DNA of 64,000 bases from Amphiura filiformis (taxonomy: Eukaryota > Echinodermata > Ophiuroidea > Amphilepidida > Amphiuridae): assembly GCF_039555335.1 (NCBI RefSeq), contig NC_092647.1, positions 17,331,993 to 17,395,992 on the forward strand. Direction: 5' to 3'. Below the pieces are notes generated by a model. It was not told where the DNA came from, did no database searches, and saw nothing but the letters and a program-made list of their open reading frames with translations. Made by a program: the position numbers and the translations under genes. Positions 46,247-58,100 of this stretch are shown here, piece by piece; position 1 is the first letter of the stretch; each line of letters opens with the position of its first letter.

Positions 46247-48224
46247 CATGGGGTCATATCCATGGACACAAGTAACGATAATTGACAACACGATACGCGA
46301 CTGTATTTAGGGAGGCTAACCACTAATAATTAATAATGCCGGGTAGGGCCTACTCCTGGGCGACTCGTGTGGGGTTAAGGACGCTTTAATAGGACGGTGA
46401 CCAAATGAGTCTCAAATTTCACCGGGGAGGGGGGAGGGGCACTCACTCAAGTATGATAATGTAGGCCTATACGCATGTGTGGCCAACTTATTTAAACACC
46501 CCCCTAAAACGAGTTTTACCCTACCAGCAAATTTAGGATCAATAGCCCTAACTTAATACACTAAAGGAAGTTTTGGATGAGAAAACGGACATTTTGATGA
46601 GAAACGGCCAAAATGGTGAGAATTTAAATTTTCTCATTCTTTTGGATGAGAAACTTCCTGGTGTGTGTGTCAATCATTATTGTCTTATTAAAATCCGGGA
46701 CTTTGGTTGACCTGTGCTAGACTCCAGCACATGTTAATGACGCAAAGACAGTTGGTCGCAGACCTGCAAAAAAGCTCAAAAACAGATAGTAATGAAACCA
46801 GTTTTTATTTTCCTTGCTCTAGCGAGTTCACAGAGAAGGTGTTTCTAGTACAATGCAGCGTCGGACTCTAGCTGAGAGCGTAGCCTGAGTCCAAACGGAC
46901 TCCAAGAAGGGCTCTCCATACACAAATGAACAAACACAAAGGAAAGTAGTCTCCTCCGTGACCAGCTTGATTTCGATGGAGCGAAACCAAATTGGCTGCA
47001 GAGGAGACGGGTAATTTTGCCATGCAAATGAGGTGAGTGCCCTCTCAAGAATAACTACTCTCTGCACCCTGTTTAGGTTTAACATGACATGACGGGTGTG
47101 ATACGCAAATTGCTGCTTACTAGTTTTAGGGAAAGGTCAGTGTCTGTATACCATCAATACTATGCATACCATGCATGCAGATCCTAACTTCCAGTTTATT
47201 TCAAATAAAATATGACCGAAGTTCCATGGCAAATAATAATTTTGCACGCTTGGTTACGCTTTCAACCTCTACGATTTATGATACAGCCTATTTTCAATTA
47301 TCAAAATATCTTTATTAGGTTTGCAGGAAATGACAGGAAAATACATAAAACAATAAAATATAGATGATCAAAAATCATCCCTTTTCTAACAAAATCCTAA
47401 AACACTCTCCTAAATAATTAATATATGTTCCAAAATGGGCGGATTTTTTTGGAATCTTTACAAAACTACATTTCTTTCTTATAGTATCCACGTGTGGCAT
47501 CCCTTCAGAGCAACACCAGGTATTTAACACATACGTGTCATACTTTCAAGGGATTCTCTATAGAAACATTGGATATGGTTTCAATTCTGGAGTGAAAATT
47601 AATCAACCGTAGTCGGCAACCCACATCACATCAAAGGCTACTTTCAAGTAGATGTGTAACTACTTGAGAATAAAGGACTATGAATAGGTGCGACAGGATT
47701 ACCTACGGATTATCTCAAGGATATAATTCCGTTCTCCCTCCTTCTTTTTCAACTTTCCTGGTTATATAAAGGGTATAAAGTGAATTAAACTTTTTCATAA
47801 CATTCAAGAACATTTTTTGATAACTTACTGCAAATATTCTCAAAATATTCTCAAAGATATCATTATTTAAGTGGTGACAAAATATTTAGCAAAACATTTT
47901 TGCAGAAAATATTTTTCAATAACATTTTGAAAACATTAAAAAAATATTTTTGTATTGTGTTTCCATACAAAACGGTTTATAATGTTTTCATGTCCTTTAT
48001 CTAACCCGACATTTCATGTTTTAAAACATTTTTACCAAAACCAAAACCCAAAAATATAGGCCTAACCTGTTTAAAATGGTTTAAAAACGTCTTGTGTTTG
48101 TCGGGATTGCCTTTCAGACCTTCACATTAAAATGTAGATTACTTGGTAGCTTTATAATTATAATTGGTCAATTATATAAGTTATTATTATTATCAATATT
48201 TATAACATTGTGATACTTGTAACT
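46247..48224. other. Intronic stretch with diffuse repeats
   Basis: The segment CTCTCCATACACAAATGAACAAACACAA near 46911 resembles one near 44502 (shared cores CTCTCCATACACA and ATGAACAAA). No protein-coding segment was recognised. Confidence 0.45.
47815..48112. mobile_element. AACATTTT-rich repeat with CAAACACAA-type end
   Basis: Repeated AACATTTTTG and TTTTAAAACATTTT blocks end in CGTCTTGTGTTTGTCGGGA. The mirror image of that end (CCCAGCAAACACAAAATG) lies at 44068. This is the look of a dispersed, non-coding MITE family. Confidence 0.45.
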
Positions 48225-48475
48225 TGCGAGTGTGTCCACACGAGACGTAGGCCTACTTGTAAGTTCACTCCCGGGAGAGGAGAGAGTGGAGGTGAGAGGG
48301 AATGAGAGAGACGGGGTGGGTGGGTTGGGGCCATATGGGGAGAGAGAAGAAAGGGAGAGAGAGCATTATGATGAGAGAGATAGAGAGGGCGCCTGACCAC
48401 TTCAAAGGCCAGTATAATCAGCCCTATATCACCCCTTCGGTTTTTATTTAGTACATGTACAATATTAATTGAGAT
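48225..48475 (+). repeat. Internally deleted outlier of the 1.31-kb satellite
   Basis: It carries GTGTCCACACGAGACGTAGG, then CGGGAGAGGAGAGAGTGGAG, then jumps to ATTATGATGAGAGAGA, CCTGACCACTTC and CACCCCTTCGGTTTTTATTT. All are satellite segments in correct order with large gaps, 4.7 kb away from the array. Confidence 0.9.
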
Positions 48476-48534
48476 AAAAAGAATACCTCATTTAAACCTG
48501 AGACTAGGTATAATAGTCTCAGTTTAAACAAACA

Positions 48535-48930
48535 CATACAGGCGGCGCCGCGGGGGGGGACATGGGAGAATATTGGTTGATTCAGCCCCCTCCCATGCCC
48601 CCGAAAAAAATCCTGGCCCGCCATTGTTTATAACATGAAACAAGAATACACATTTTATGACAAATAAGGTGGTAGCAGTGCACAAAAAAATATGCAAATG
48701 TAAACTTGTTTCGCCAATTTTGGCCAAAAGTTGTCTACCCCACCCCAGAAATTCACTTTGCCCGAAATATTTGAGGAGAGAGGTATAGAATTTATTTTGC
48801 TTTCCAAGGCCAGGACAAGAAACTACTGATATAATCGAATCAACTCCGCAGTGGCCCATGAATCGCCGAGGGCTGGGGGGGGGCAATAACTTTGGTTGGC
48901 CAAGTACCCTAGGCACCTCCCAATAATTCA
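48535..48930. mobile_element. Relic of the GC-rich CAGTGGCG-type MITE family
   Basis: CCGCGGGGGGGG and AAATCCTGGCCCGCCATTG are typical ends of this class (compare 60662-60862). A-AATTCACTTTG near 48748 is shared with the satellite segment near 40782. Boundaries are unclear. Confidence 0.35.
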
Positions 48931-49090
48931 TAATTTAAGGGTAAAGTTCATAATTTTAAGATCAAATTCACAATTTGAAGGTAAAATGCATAATTTGGAG
49001 GTATTCATTATTTTATTTTATTGTATTGTATTTTACGGTCAAATTCCTAATTTTAGGGTATAATTCATAATGCAATTGATTTTAGGTTAA
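48925..49090 (+). repeat. Degenerate 20-22 bp tandem repeat
   Basis: Units of AATTCATAATTTAAGGGTAA and variants (TTCATAATTTTAAGATCAAA, GCATAATTTGGAGG) repeat about seven times. Confidence 0.75.
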
Positions 49091-49340
49091 CATGTATGTA
49101 TTTCAAAACCCGCCCTCCCGCACCCACCCCTTCAGCATATCTCGGAGCAGACTCAAAACAATTGCCCCCCCCCCTTCCCTATATTCAAAATCTTTCAGAG
49201 TTTCTTCTGCTCCGCGATGACCATGAAGCTTGTGAATCGAAAACCACCGCCCTCATTGAAGAGGACCACTATTATATATGCATCGATGCACAAACCCTCT
49301 CATTGTTATGTGTATTATACTTTGGATTCGATTTCATGTA

Positions 49341-49490
49341 GGATTTATTGATTGATATCAGCACGCTCTTCGTGGTGTGTCACGCATGTTGAGTACTTCA
49401 AATTATACAGCTGATTGACTTTTAACCGTAAGTCTATTCATCAAGATCTACGGTGCATATGCATACGGGAGCCGCAACAACGCTAATAGG
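49341..49490 (-). repeat. Shared flank of the inverted pair, right side
   Basis: Reverse complement of 38299-38450 (GGATTTATTGATTGATAT through ATGCATACGGGAGCCGCA). It lies 23 bp before the 545-bp MITE copy. Confidence 0.85.
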
Positions 49491-49513
49491 TGTTAACTTT
49501 TTACTGTACCTAT

Positions 49514-50058
49514 GAGCGTGTTTATAGTGAGCCAGATTATCCGGTATTTAGCGTATAAGTACATCTTATACGGTATTGGTCGCCACTATAAACAGACCAA
49601 TAGCGCTATTTGCCGCACATATTATACGGAACTGATATCCTTCGATATCGATGGATATTGCAGTATATTTATTCCGTATACGGCCACTATAAACAGACAG
49701 GGATTAACGATACCGTTATTCAAGGAAGTGGAGCAGGGTTATATAACTCTCCGAGCTCAAATTTGTCACTGTAATAACATATCACATATAAAATATGGTA
49801 CGGTACTGTGGCAAAAATGTTAAAAAATAGGCCGGTATCGTTTCGACGGCAAACTGTTTGAAATTGGCACCATATCCGTGTCTCCCACATTGCATTGCGG
49901 TGACCTCGAACACACCGAGTTCAACCACCTCGGATTCAGAATAGCGCTATTGGTTGCCACTATAAACAGCCGAGATAACGGATAAGTCACATTCCATCCT
50001 AATCCCATATGCGTATAAGGATACCGTATAAATACCGTACACCACTATAAACACGCTC
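49514..50058 (-). mobile_element. 545-bp MITE family B, copy 2 (right arm)
   Basis: Ends GAGCGTGTTTATAGTG and CACTATAAACACGCTC are perfect inverted repeats. It is the reverse complement of 37468-38012 with scattered substitutions. TAT occurs on both outer sides of this copy, and on the outer side of copy 1, so a short target duplication is possible but not clear. Confidence 0.88.
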
Positions 50059-52157
50059 TATGTGGAGACTTTCATACTTTCCGTCGTTTTATCTTTTCAG
50101 TTTCTGTTTCCGTATCCGTAATAGTTTTTGTAAGTCATTGTTATTCTGAAGTGGTAGTCTCCCAGGTATGACCAATCTTTTATTCTAGCCTTTTGTTAGT
50201 TACTTAAAATTTGAAGCTCGTGAATTTCAGTTTTCGTTTTGGTAAGTTATATTGATTTTTTACATAAAACCTCGAGATGTGCGGTTGGGTGCTAATCTAG
50301 ACAAAAGAAGAGTCTAAATTTTACGGTCCTAAATTCGCGGAAAATTGTACGGCTTCAATTGACTTGTGTTTGGTGTATATGCACTTACGCCTAGACGTAA
50401 GTGCCTCGTAAAAATTGTCTTGCATTGAAATATATACTAACCATATTGCCAAGTTATAAGCAAGTCTTTCATATTGGCGATGAAACGAGCGTCTAAAATA
50501 GTCAAATATCTCCCAATGAGGCGCGTACAAGTGGTGAGTTGGTAATCATGTTTTATATTGAAATGCAATACAAAGGAATTGCATTGAAGCAAAGATAATG
50601 TATTCTATTCATTCGTACCAATGGTAAGCTAATCTGATAATTGGTTGGGTCTATATGCAAGGCTCGGATTTATTTTAAATGTTTATATTTTTGCAGAGCT
50701 TATTTTCAGTCATGGATCATACTGATAAATTTCGCAAGGGATGGAGAGGGAGAGAGGGAGGGAGGGAAATACTTGAGACTGAACAAGAGAGAGTGGGAGG
50801 GGTGCGGAAGAAAGAGAGGAGAGGGAGAGACTGAAAGACTAGAAACAGAAGAACTCGAGAGGAGTGAGTAGGGACTGGGGAGGGAGTGGGGAGACTGATC
50901 ATGGGGGGAGGGGCAGGAGGAACAAAATAGGGAGATAGACATTGATGGAAGGGCGACACTGTGGCCATGCACAAGTGCTTTGGGGTTCGACAGGCTCATA
51001 AGCGGACCTTTTATGATTTTAGGGCTTATTTGCAACGTTTTTACAGAAAAAAGTGGATTTTGTTATTCGGATTGGTATGCATTTTGTGAAATTAATATAG
51101 ATCAATTTACCAATGTTAAAGAGAGAGGGCGCTAGGCCATTAAAAACACTGGTGTTAACATAATCTTTTCTCGCGGTTTTATTGACATAAGCAATCACCT
51201 GTATTGAAATAAGCTGATTGGTACTACATCTTCTCTATTCAGAGTTAACAATGAAGTCAGATTACAGTAACTTACTGAATCCCTTGCGTTTTCGTATCTG
51301 AACAAAAGACTTACGGAAACTGAAAAGATAAAAATACCCTTTGTGTTTGTTTTTGTAGCATTTTATACTAGTCCTACAGGGGGAGATGTTATTTAATGTA
51401 TTTTTTTTTATTCACTGTGTATTTCTACAAGTGGGTAGTCATGCCAGGTTTTACTGTGTAGACTACGGTGAGGGGGGGTGTTTTTGTATTTCTTTTACTG
51501 ACAGTGTACATGTAGTCCTACATTGGAATTCTGTTACTTTGTAGTCCTACTGGAGAGACGATTCAACAGTAGGCCTATTTTAGTGAATGTGTGGTTGTAC
51601 GGGCTTAATTCTCCTTTACGGGAGGGGACTTAATCCCCTGATGCCTACAGCAACTTAATTTACGAACCGCGAAGGACTGGTGATCTAGGCTGAAGCCGGA
51701 AATAATTGAAATCATGAAAACAAAACAAAATAACAATTGAAATCAAATGAATGTTAGCTTGATTATTTATAATAGCGCAAGCAACGAGATGTACATTTAT
51801 TCTATATGTGACCGTCCACGGCGAATGAGCCGTAAATTCCTCTCCCGGTCAATTTTGTTTTATTTCGTGTTTAAAAAATAAACATCATAAACTTAAAAAT
51901 GGTATATCATTTGACTTCAAACGATATCCAGAAGCGAGGTTATGGTTTGTTAAACTTTGCTCCTTCAACAAAATTATAGCTTTTTACATTTTTACATGTG
52001 TCTCTTTTTCCACATTGCTGGCAATATATATCAAACAGTCATAATTGGCGGTCATTTCAAATCATCCACAAGTCAACGAGGTTTAAGAAAGTTCTCTCAT
52101 TGTTAATTGTTGGTTATGCATACCTGTACAAAATACAATGCCTGGTAACCCACCACT
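50059..52157. other. Intronic stretch with a purine-rich block
   Basis: 50735-50935 is almost all purine (GAGAGGGAGAGAGGGAGGGA and similar), which can form triplex or GAGA-type sites. The segment near 51808-51855 (GAGCCGTAAATTCC with TGTGACC) recurs inverted near 59175-59222. No gene recognised. Confidence 0.5.
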
Positions 52158-52341
52158 AGCTTTGCTCCAAAGCCAACCTATTTTCCATCCAATTGAAAGA
52201 AAAAATGAAAAACCATGCCATATGCCCTCTGACACTAATAGTAGAGACCAGCTTTGCTCCAAAGCCAACCTATTTTCCATCCAATTGAAAGAAAAAATGA
52301 AAAACCATGCCATATGCCCTCTGACACTAATAGTAGAGACC
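52158..52341 (+). repeat. Perfect-looking 92-bp tandem duplication
   Basis: AGCTTTGCTCCAAAGCCAAC at 52158 and 52250. Both copies end TAATAGTAGAGACC. I see no difference between them. The frame across it therefore repeats too, but nothing else suggests coding. Confidence 0.97.
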
Positions 52342-52994
52342 AGCTGTAGGTCGGCTTTGTATATTTTGCAAGTTTACCCCGTGCCCATCCACGGCATAGA
52401 TTTTAGTCTCACTCCCAAAATACAGAAGGTCAACAGGGCATCCACTATGGAAATAGAAATCTGCACTGTGAGATGAGGATATTAAAGATCACTGGTCTAA
52501 TTAGCCAACACTCAGCCACCTGTTGTTGATGACAGATTCTACCACAACTACTCTTATCAAATTGCTGTCAATCACATACTCATTTCAGAGCCATTTAGCC
52601 AATCAAAAGCCGGGCTGGCCAGGGTCATGTTTGAAAATGATCGTGTTGACATATCTAATTAGAGTTGGTAGGATAAAATTTTGAGATCTGGTTTCAAGCA
52701 GGCAGGGAAATATGTGATTATTAAATTTCATCACAGATATTGGAACACATCTGTGATTTCATGTTCACTCCGTACCTTGGAAAAGTAAATGTTTTATGTA
52801 TTTTTACTCCTAAAAATTACTTTGCAGGGCATGTATAAATGTTTTCATTTTGTTCTCATTTGCAATTTTGTTAATATTTATAATTATATTGTTAACATAA
52901 AATATTGCAGATTGTTTTTATCATTATCATTATCTATTATTATTATTAACTCTTTAATCAAGGAATCTTTCCAATAGGCCTAGAGAATAAAAAG

Positions 52995-53410
52995 TAGATA
53001 AAGTTGAGTGAGAGGGGTGAATGGGGGATATCGATGCCATAAAGCGGAGCGAGAAATGAGGGATGTCGATGCCATAAAGTGGAGCGAGAGGGATGAATGG
53101 GGGATATCGATACAATAAAGTGGAGCGAGAGAGGTGAATGGGGGAGGGGGCAATGATGCGATAAAGTGGAGCGAGAGAGGTGAATGGGGGTATGGGTGAA
53201 TGGGGGTATCAATGTGATAAAGTGGAGCGAGTTAGGTGAATGGGGGATATTACGATAAAGTGGAGTGAGGGGGGTGAATGGGGGATATCGATATGATAAA
53301 GTGGAGCGTGGGGTGAATGGGGGAGGGGGGCAATGAAGTGATAAAGTGGAGCGAGAGAGAGAGAGGTGAATGGGGGATATCGATGCGATAAAGTGAAGCG
53401 ATAGTGGTAA
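52995..53410 (+). repeat. 41-bp satellite, outlying block
   Basis: About ten units of GATAAAGTGGAGCGAGAG, then GTGAATGGGGGATATCGAT, in the same orientation as 54440-56302. Unit length is about 41 with shorter variants ending GATATTAC. Confidence 0.95.
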
Positions 53411-54376
53411 ACTAGTGGCAAATGGTGGTCATAGACCACAAACCTAGCTGGGGCATGTTGGTGTTTTAGAGGTATCTGACACCTGCAAAATGTTCCAAAA
53501 ATGTTCCCCTGGTCATGAGGTTTGGCGTGACCGAGTTTGAGTCCCATACTCCTTACAGACGCCCATAAAATTAAATTTTAAGATTTGACCCAGATAACCT
53601 TTGACCTGACCCCTGCACAGCATTCCAAAGTGTTCCCCTGGTCAGTAAGTTTCTTGTGACAAGAGTTTGAGACCCGTAGGCTTATCCCTTACAGATGTCC
53701 AGAAAATGCATTTCGAAAATTTGACATCTGCATGACCTTTGACCTGACCCCTGCAAACTGTTCCCCTGTTCATGAGATTTGTTGTCACCGAGTTTGAGTC
53801 CCATACTCCTTACAGATGCCCAGAAAATTAAATTCTAAGATTTGACCCAGATAACCTTTGACCTGACCCCTGCACAGCGTTCCAAAGTGTCCCCCTAGTC
53901 AGTAAGTTTCTTGTCACAAGAGTTTGAGCCCCGTATCCCTTACAGATGTCTAGAAAATGCATTTCGAAAATTTGACCTCTGCATGACCTTTGACCTGACC
54001 CCTGTAAAATGTTTCCCTGATCATGAGATTTATTGTCACTGATTTTGAGCCCCACACCCCTTACAGATGTTGAGATAAGGCAATTGTAAGATTTTACCCC
54101 CTTAATGACCTTTGACCCCAATTCTGAGTGCAAGGTATGGGCATTGGGTAAAGCCGATGCACATGTGTAAGTGACGTCATTGTGCTATGTAATATGTGGC
54201 AGAAGAAGCATTTTGAAGGTATTTGGTTATATACCAAAAATGCCCCTTTAATGACCTTTGATCCCAATTCTGTTTGCACCCTATGGGCACTGGATATAGT
54301 CGATAGATATGTGCAAGTTACATAATTGTAAGGTGTAACATGTAGGAGGAGAAGCATTTTGAAGTTTGTTGCCAGA
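53411..54376 (+). repeat. Tandem repeat carrying TGACCTTTGACC (DR1-like) sites
   Basis: Units of about 120-145 bp each contain CTTACAGATG-x-CCAGAAAAT, then ATGACCTTTGACCTGACCCC. The DR1-like core starts near 53596, 53733, 53852, 53984, 54106 and 54252; TAACC replaces TGACC in the first and third, and the last is weakened (TGATCC). AGGTCA direct repeats with one-base spacing are binding sites for HNF4, COUP-TF and RXR-type nuclear receptors. A GAAGAA repeat closes the block at 54377-54406. Confidence 0.85.
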
Positions 54377-54439
54377 AGAAGAAGAAGAAGAAGAAAGAAA
54401 GAAGAATCGGATAGCAAAACAGTACCCCCAACCCCCCGA

Positions 54440-56302
54440 GCTAGGTAATGAGGGATATTGATGCCATAAAGTGGAGCGAGAGGGATAAATGGGGGATATC
54501 GATACAATAAAGTGGAGCGAGAGGGGTGAATGGGGGAGGGGGGCAATGATGTGATAAAATGGAGCGAGAGAGGTGAATGGGGGATATTACGATAAAGTGG
54601 AGGGAGAGGGGTGAATGGGGGTATCAATGTGATAAAGTGGAACGAGAGAGGTGAATGGGGGATATTACGATAAAGTGGAGGGAGAGGGGTGAATGGGGGA
54701 TATCGATACGATAAAATGGAGCGAGAGAGGTGAATGGGGGATATTACGATTAAGTGGAGGGATATGAGTGAATGGGGGATATCGATACAATAACAGTGAA
54801 TGGGGATATTGATATGATAAAGTGGAGCGAGAAGGGTGATTGGGGGATATTACGATAAAGTGGAGGGAGAGGGGTGAATGGGGGATATCGATGTGATAAA
54901 GTGAAGCGAGAGTGGTTAATGAGGGATATCGATACCATAAAGTGGAGCGAGATGGATGAATGGGGGATATCGATACAGTAACAGTGAAGGGGGATATTAA
55001 TACGATAAAGTGGAGCGAGAAGGGTGATTGGGGAATATTACGATAAAGTGGAGGGAGATGGGTGAATGGGGGATATCGATGTGATAAAGTGAAGCGAGAG
55101 TGGGTAATGAGGGATATCGATGCCATAAAGGGGAGCGAGAGGGATGAATTGGGGATATCGATACAATAAAGTGGAGCGAGAGGGGTAAATGGGGGATATC
55201 GATGCGATAAAGTGAAACGAGAGTGGTTAAAGAGGGATATCGATACCATAAAGTGGAGCGAGAGGGATGAATGGGGATATCGATACAATAACAGTGAATG
55301 GGGGGTATCGATACGATAAAGTGTAGCGAGAGGGATGAATGGGGGGATATCGAATCGATACAATAACAGTGAATGGGGGATATCGATGCGATAAAGTGGA
55401 GCGAGAGAGGTGAATGGGGGATATTACGATAAAGTGGAGCGAGAGGGATGAATGGGGGATATCGATACAATAAAGTGGAGCGAGAGGGGTGAATGGGGGA
55501 GGGGGCAATGATGGGACACAGTGGAACGAGAGAGGTGAATGGGGGATGTTACGATAAAGAGGAGCGAGATGGCTGAACGACGGAAATAACTATAATGTGG
55601 AATGGGGGATATTGATGCGATAAAGTGAAGCGAGAGTGGTTAATGAGGGATATCGATGCCATAAAGTTTAGCGAGAGGGATGAATGGGGGATATGGATAC
55701 AATAACGGTGAATGGGGGATATCGATAGGATAAAGTGAAGCGAGAGTGGTTAATGAGGGATATCGATATCATAAAGTGGAGCGAGAGGGATGAATGGGGG
55801 ATATCGATACAATAACGGTGGATGGGGGATATCGATAGGATAAAGTGAAGCGAGAGTGGTTAATGAGGGATATCGATATCATAAAGTGGAGGGAGAGGGA
55901 TTAATGGGGGGATATCGATACAATAATGGTGAATGGGGGATATCGATAGGATAAAGTGAAGCGAGAGTGGTTAATGAGGGATATCGATAGCATAAAGTGG
56001 AGCAAGAGGGAGGAATGGGGGGATATCGATACAATAATGGTGAATGTGGATATCGATAGGATAAAGTATGGTTAATGGGGATATCGATACCATAAAGAGC
56101 GAGAGGTATGAATGGGTATATCGATACAATAACGGTGAATGGGGGATATCGATAGGATAAAGTGAAGCGAGAGTGGTTAACGAGGGATATCAATACGATA
56201 AAGTGGAGTGAGAGGGATGAATGGGGGAATATCGATACAATAACAGTGAATGGGGGATATCGATACGATAAAATGGAACGAGAGGGGTGAATGGGGGATA
56301 TC
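54440..56302 (+). repeat. 41-bp satellite, forward-orientation arm
   Basis: About 45 units of GATAAAGTGGAGCGAGAGGG, GTGAATGGGGGATATCGATA. A 110-bp higher-order unit (GATAGGATAAAGTGAAGCG) starts near 55726, 55836, 55947, 56057 and 56152. The minus strand is almost free of stops, which creates Ser/Pro/His/Tyr frames of up to 232 codons here; I do not regard them as genes. Confidence 0.97.
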
Positions 56303-58100
56303 TTGCTCCACTTAATCGTATCGATATCGCCCATTCACCCCTATCGCTCCACTTTATTGAATCGATATAGCCCCCATTCACCCCTCCCGCTCCATGTTAT
56401 CGTATCAATATCCCCCATTCACCCTCTCGCTCCACTTTATCGCATCGATATCCACCATTCACCCCTCTCGCTCCACCTTATCGCATCGATATCCCCAATT
56501 CACCCCTCTCGCTCCACTTAATCGTATCGATATTGCCCATTCACCCCTCTCGCTCCAATTTATCAAATCGGTATTCACCCCTCTCACTCCACTTTTATCA
56601 TATCGATATCCCCCATTAACCACTCTCGCTCCACTTTATCGTATCGATATCCCCATTAAATCACTTTCACTCCACTTAATCGTATCGATATCCTCCATTC
56701 ACCCATCTCGCTCCACTTTTTCTTACAATATCCCCCATTCATATCTCTCGCTCCACTTTATTGTATCGATATTCCCCATTCACCCCTCTCGCTCCATGTT
56801 ATCATATCGTATCAATATCCCCCGGCAATATCCCTCATTCACCCCTCTCGCTCCACTTAATCGCATCGATATCCCCCATTCACCGCTCTCGCTCAAGTTT
56901 ATTGTATCGATATCCCCCATTAACGACTCGCTGCACTTTATCGCATCGATATCCCCATTCACCCTCTCTCGCTCCACTTAATCGTATCGATATCGCCCAT
57001 TCGCCCCTCTTTTATCATATCGATATTCCCCATTCACCCCTCTCGCTCCATGTTATCGTATATCAATATCCCTCATTCACCCCTCTGGCTCCACTTTATC
57101 GCATTCACCCCTCTCGCTCAAGTTTATTGTATCGATATCCCCCATTAACGACTCTCACTGCACATTATCGCATCAATATCCCCATTCACCCCATATCCCC
57201 CATTAACGACTCGCTGCACTTTATCGCATCGATATCCCCATTCACCCCTCTCGCTCCACTTAATCGTATCGATATCGCCCATTCGCCCCTCTTTTATCAT
57301 ATCGATATTCCCCATTCACCCCTCTCGCTCCATGTTATCGTATATCAATATCCCTCATTCACCCCTCTGGCTCCACTTTATCGCATTCACCCCTCTCGCT
57401 CAAGTTTATTGTATCGATATCCCCCATTAACGACTCTCACTGCACATTATCGCATCAATATCCCCATTCACCCCTCTCGCTCCACTTAATCGTATCGATA
57501 TCGCCCATTCACCCCTCTCGCTCCTCTTTTATATCGATATCCCCCATTCACCACTCTCGCTCCACTTTATCGTATCGATATTCCCCATTCACCCCTCTCG
57601 CTCCACTTTATCATTATCGTATATCCCCCATCATCACCCCTTCACCACTCTCGCTCCACTTTATCGTATCGATATTCCCCATTCACCCCTCTCGCTCCAC
57701 TTTATCATTATTGTATCCCCCATTCACCCCTCTCGCTCCATGTTATCATATCAATATCCCCCATACACCCCTCTAGCTCCATTTTTTGCATCGATTTCCA
57801 CCATTCACCCCCTCTCGCTCCACTTTATCATATTGATATCCCCATTCACCCCTCTCGTCTACTTAATCGTATCCTTATCTCCCATTCTCCTCCACATAAA
57901 ATCAATATCCCCATTCACCCCTCTTGCTCCACTTTATCGTATCGATATCTGCCATTTCACCCCTCTCTCTCTCGTATCATTATCTCCCATTCACCCCTCT
58001 TGATCCACTTTATCGTATCGATATCCCCCACCCCATTCACCTCTCTTGGTCCACTTTATCGTATCTATAACCCCCATTAACCCCTCTCCCTCAACTTTAA
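56303..58100 (-). repeat. 41-bp satellite, reverse-orientation arm
   Basis: The same monomer on the other strand (CCACTTTATCGTATCGATAT, CCCCCATTCACCCCTCTCGC). Orientation switches at about 56302. A higher-order duplication of 283 bp begins at 56921 and 57204 (TAACGACTCGCTGCAC). The plus-strand frames of 195 and 242 codons are satellite by-products. Confidence 0.97.

Noticed and set aside
46828-47085. GC-richer block with ATTTGCAT and CCAAT on the minus strand, considered as a promoter
   Set aside because: Part of it (CTCTCCATACACA, ATGAACAAA) recurs near 44502, so it is more likely a dispersed repeat; no gene follows.
53209-53547. Minus-strand frame joining the receptor-site repeat with the satellite
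   Set aside because: Its two halves come from two different tandem repeats; no protein signature.
54665-55363. 232-codon minus-strand frame (and others of 93-177 codons at 54-56 kb)
   Set aside because: Entirely inside the 41-bp satellite. The sequence is a translation of the repeat in rotating frames, overlapping similar frames in other registers, with no start context or splice sites.
56761-57489. 242-codon plus-strand frame
   Set aside because: The same satellite on the other orientation; its internal repeat is the 283-bp higher-order duplication.
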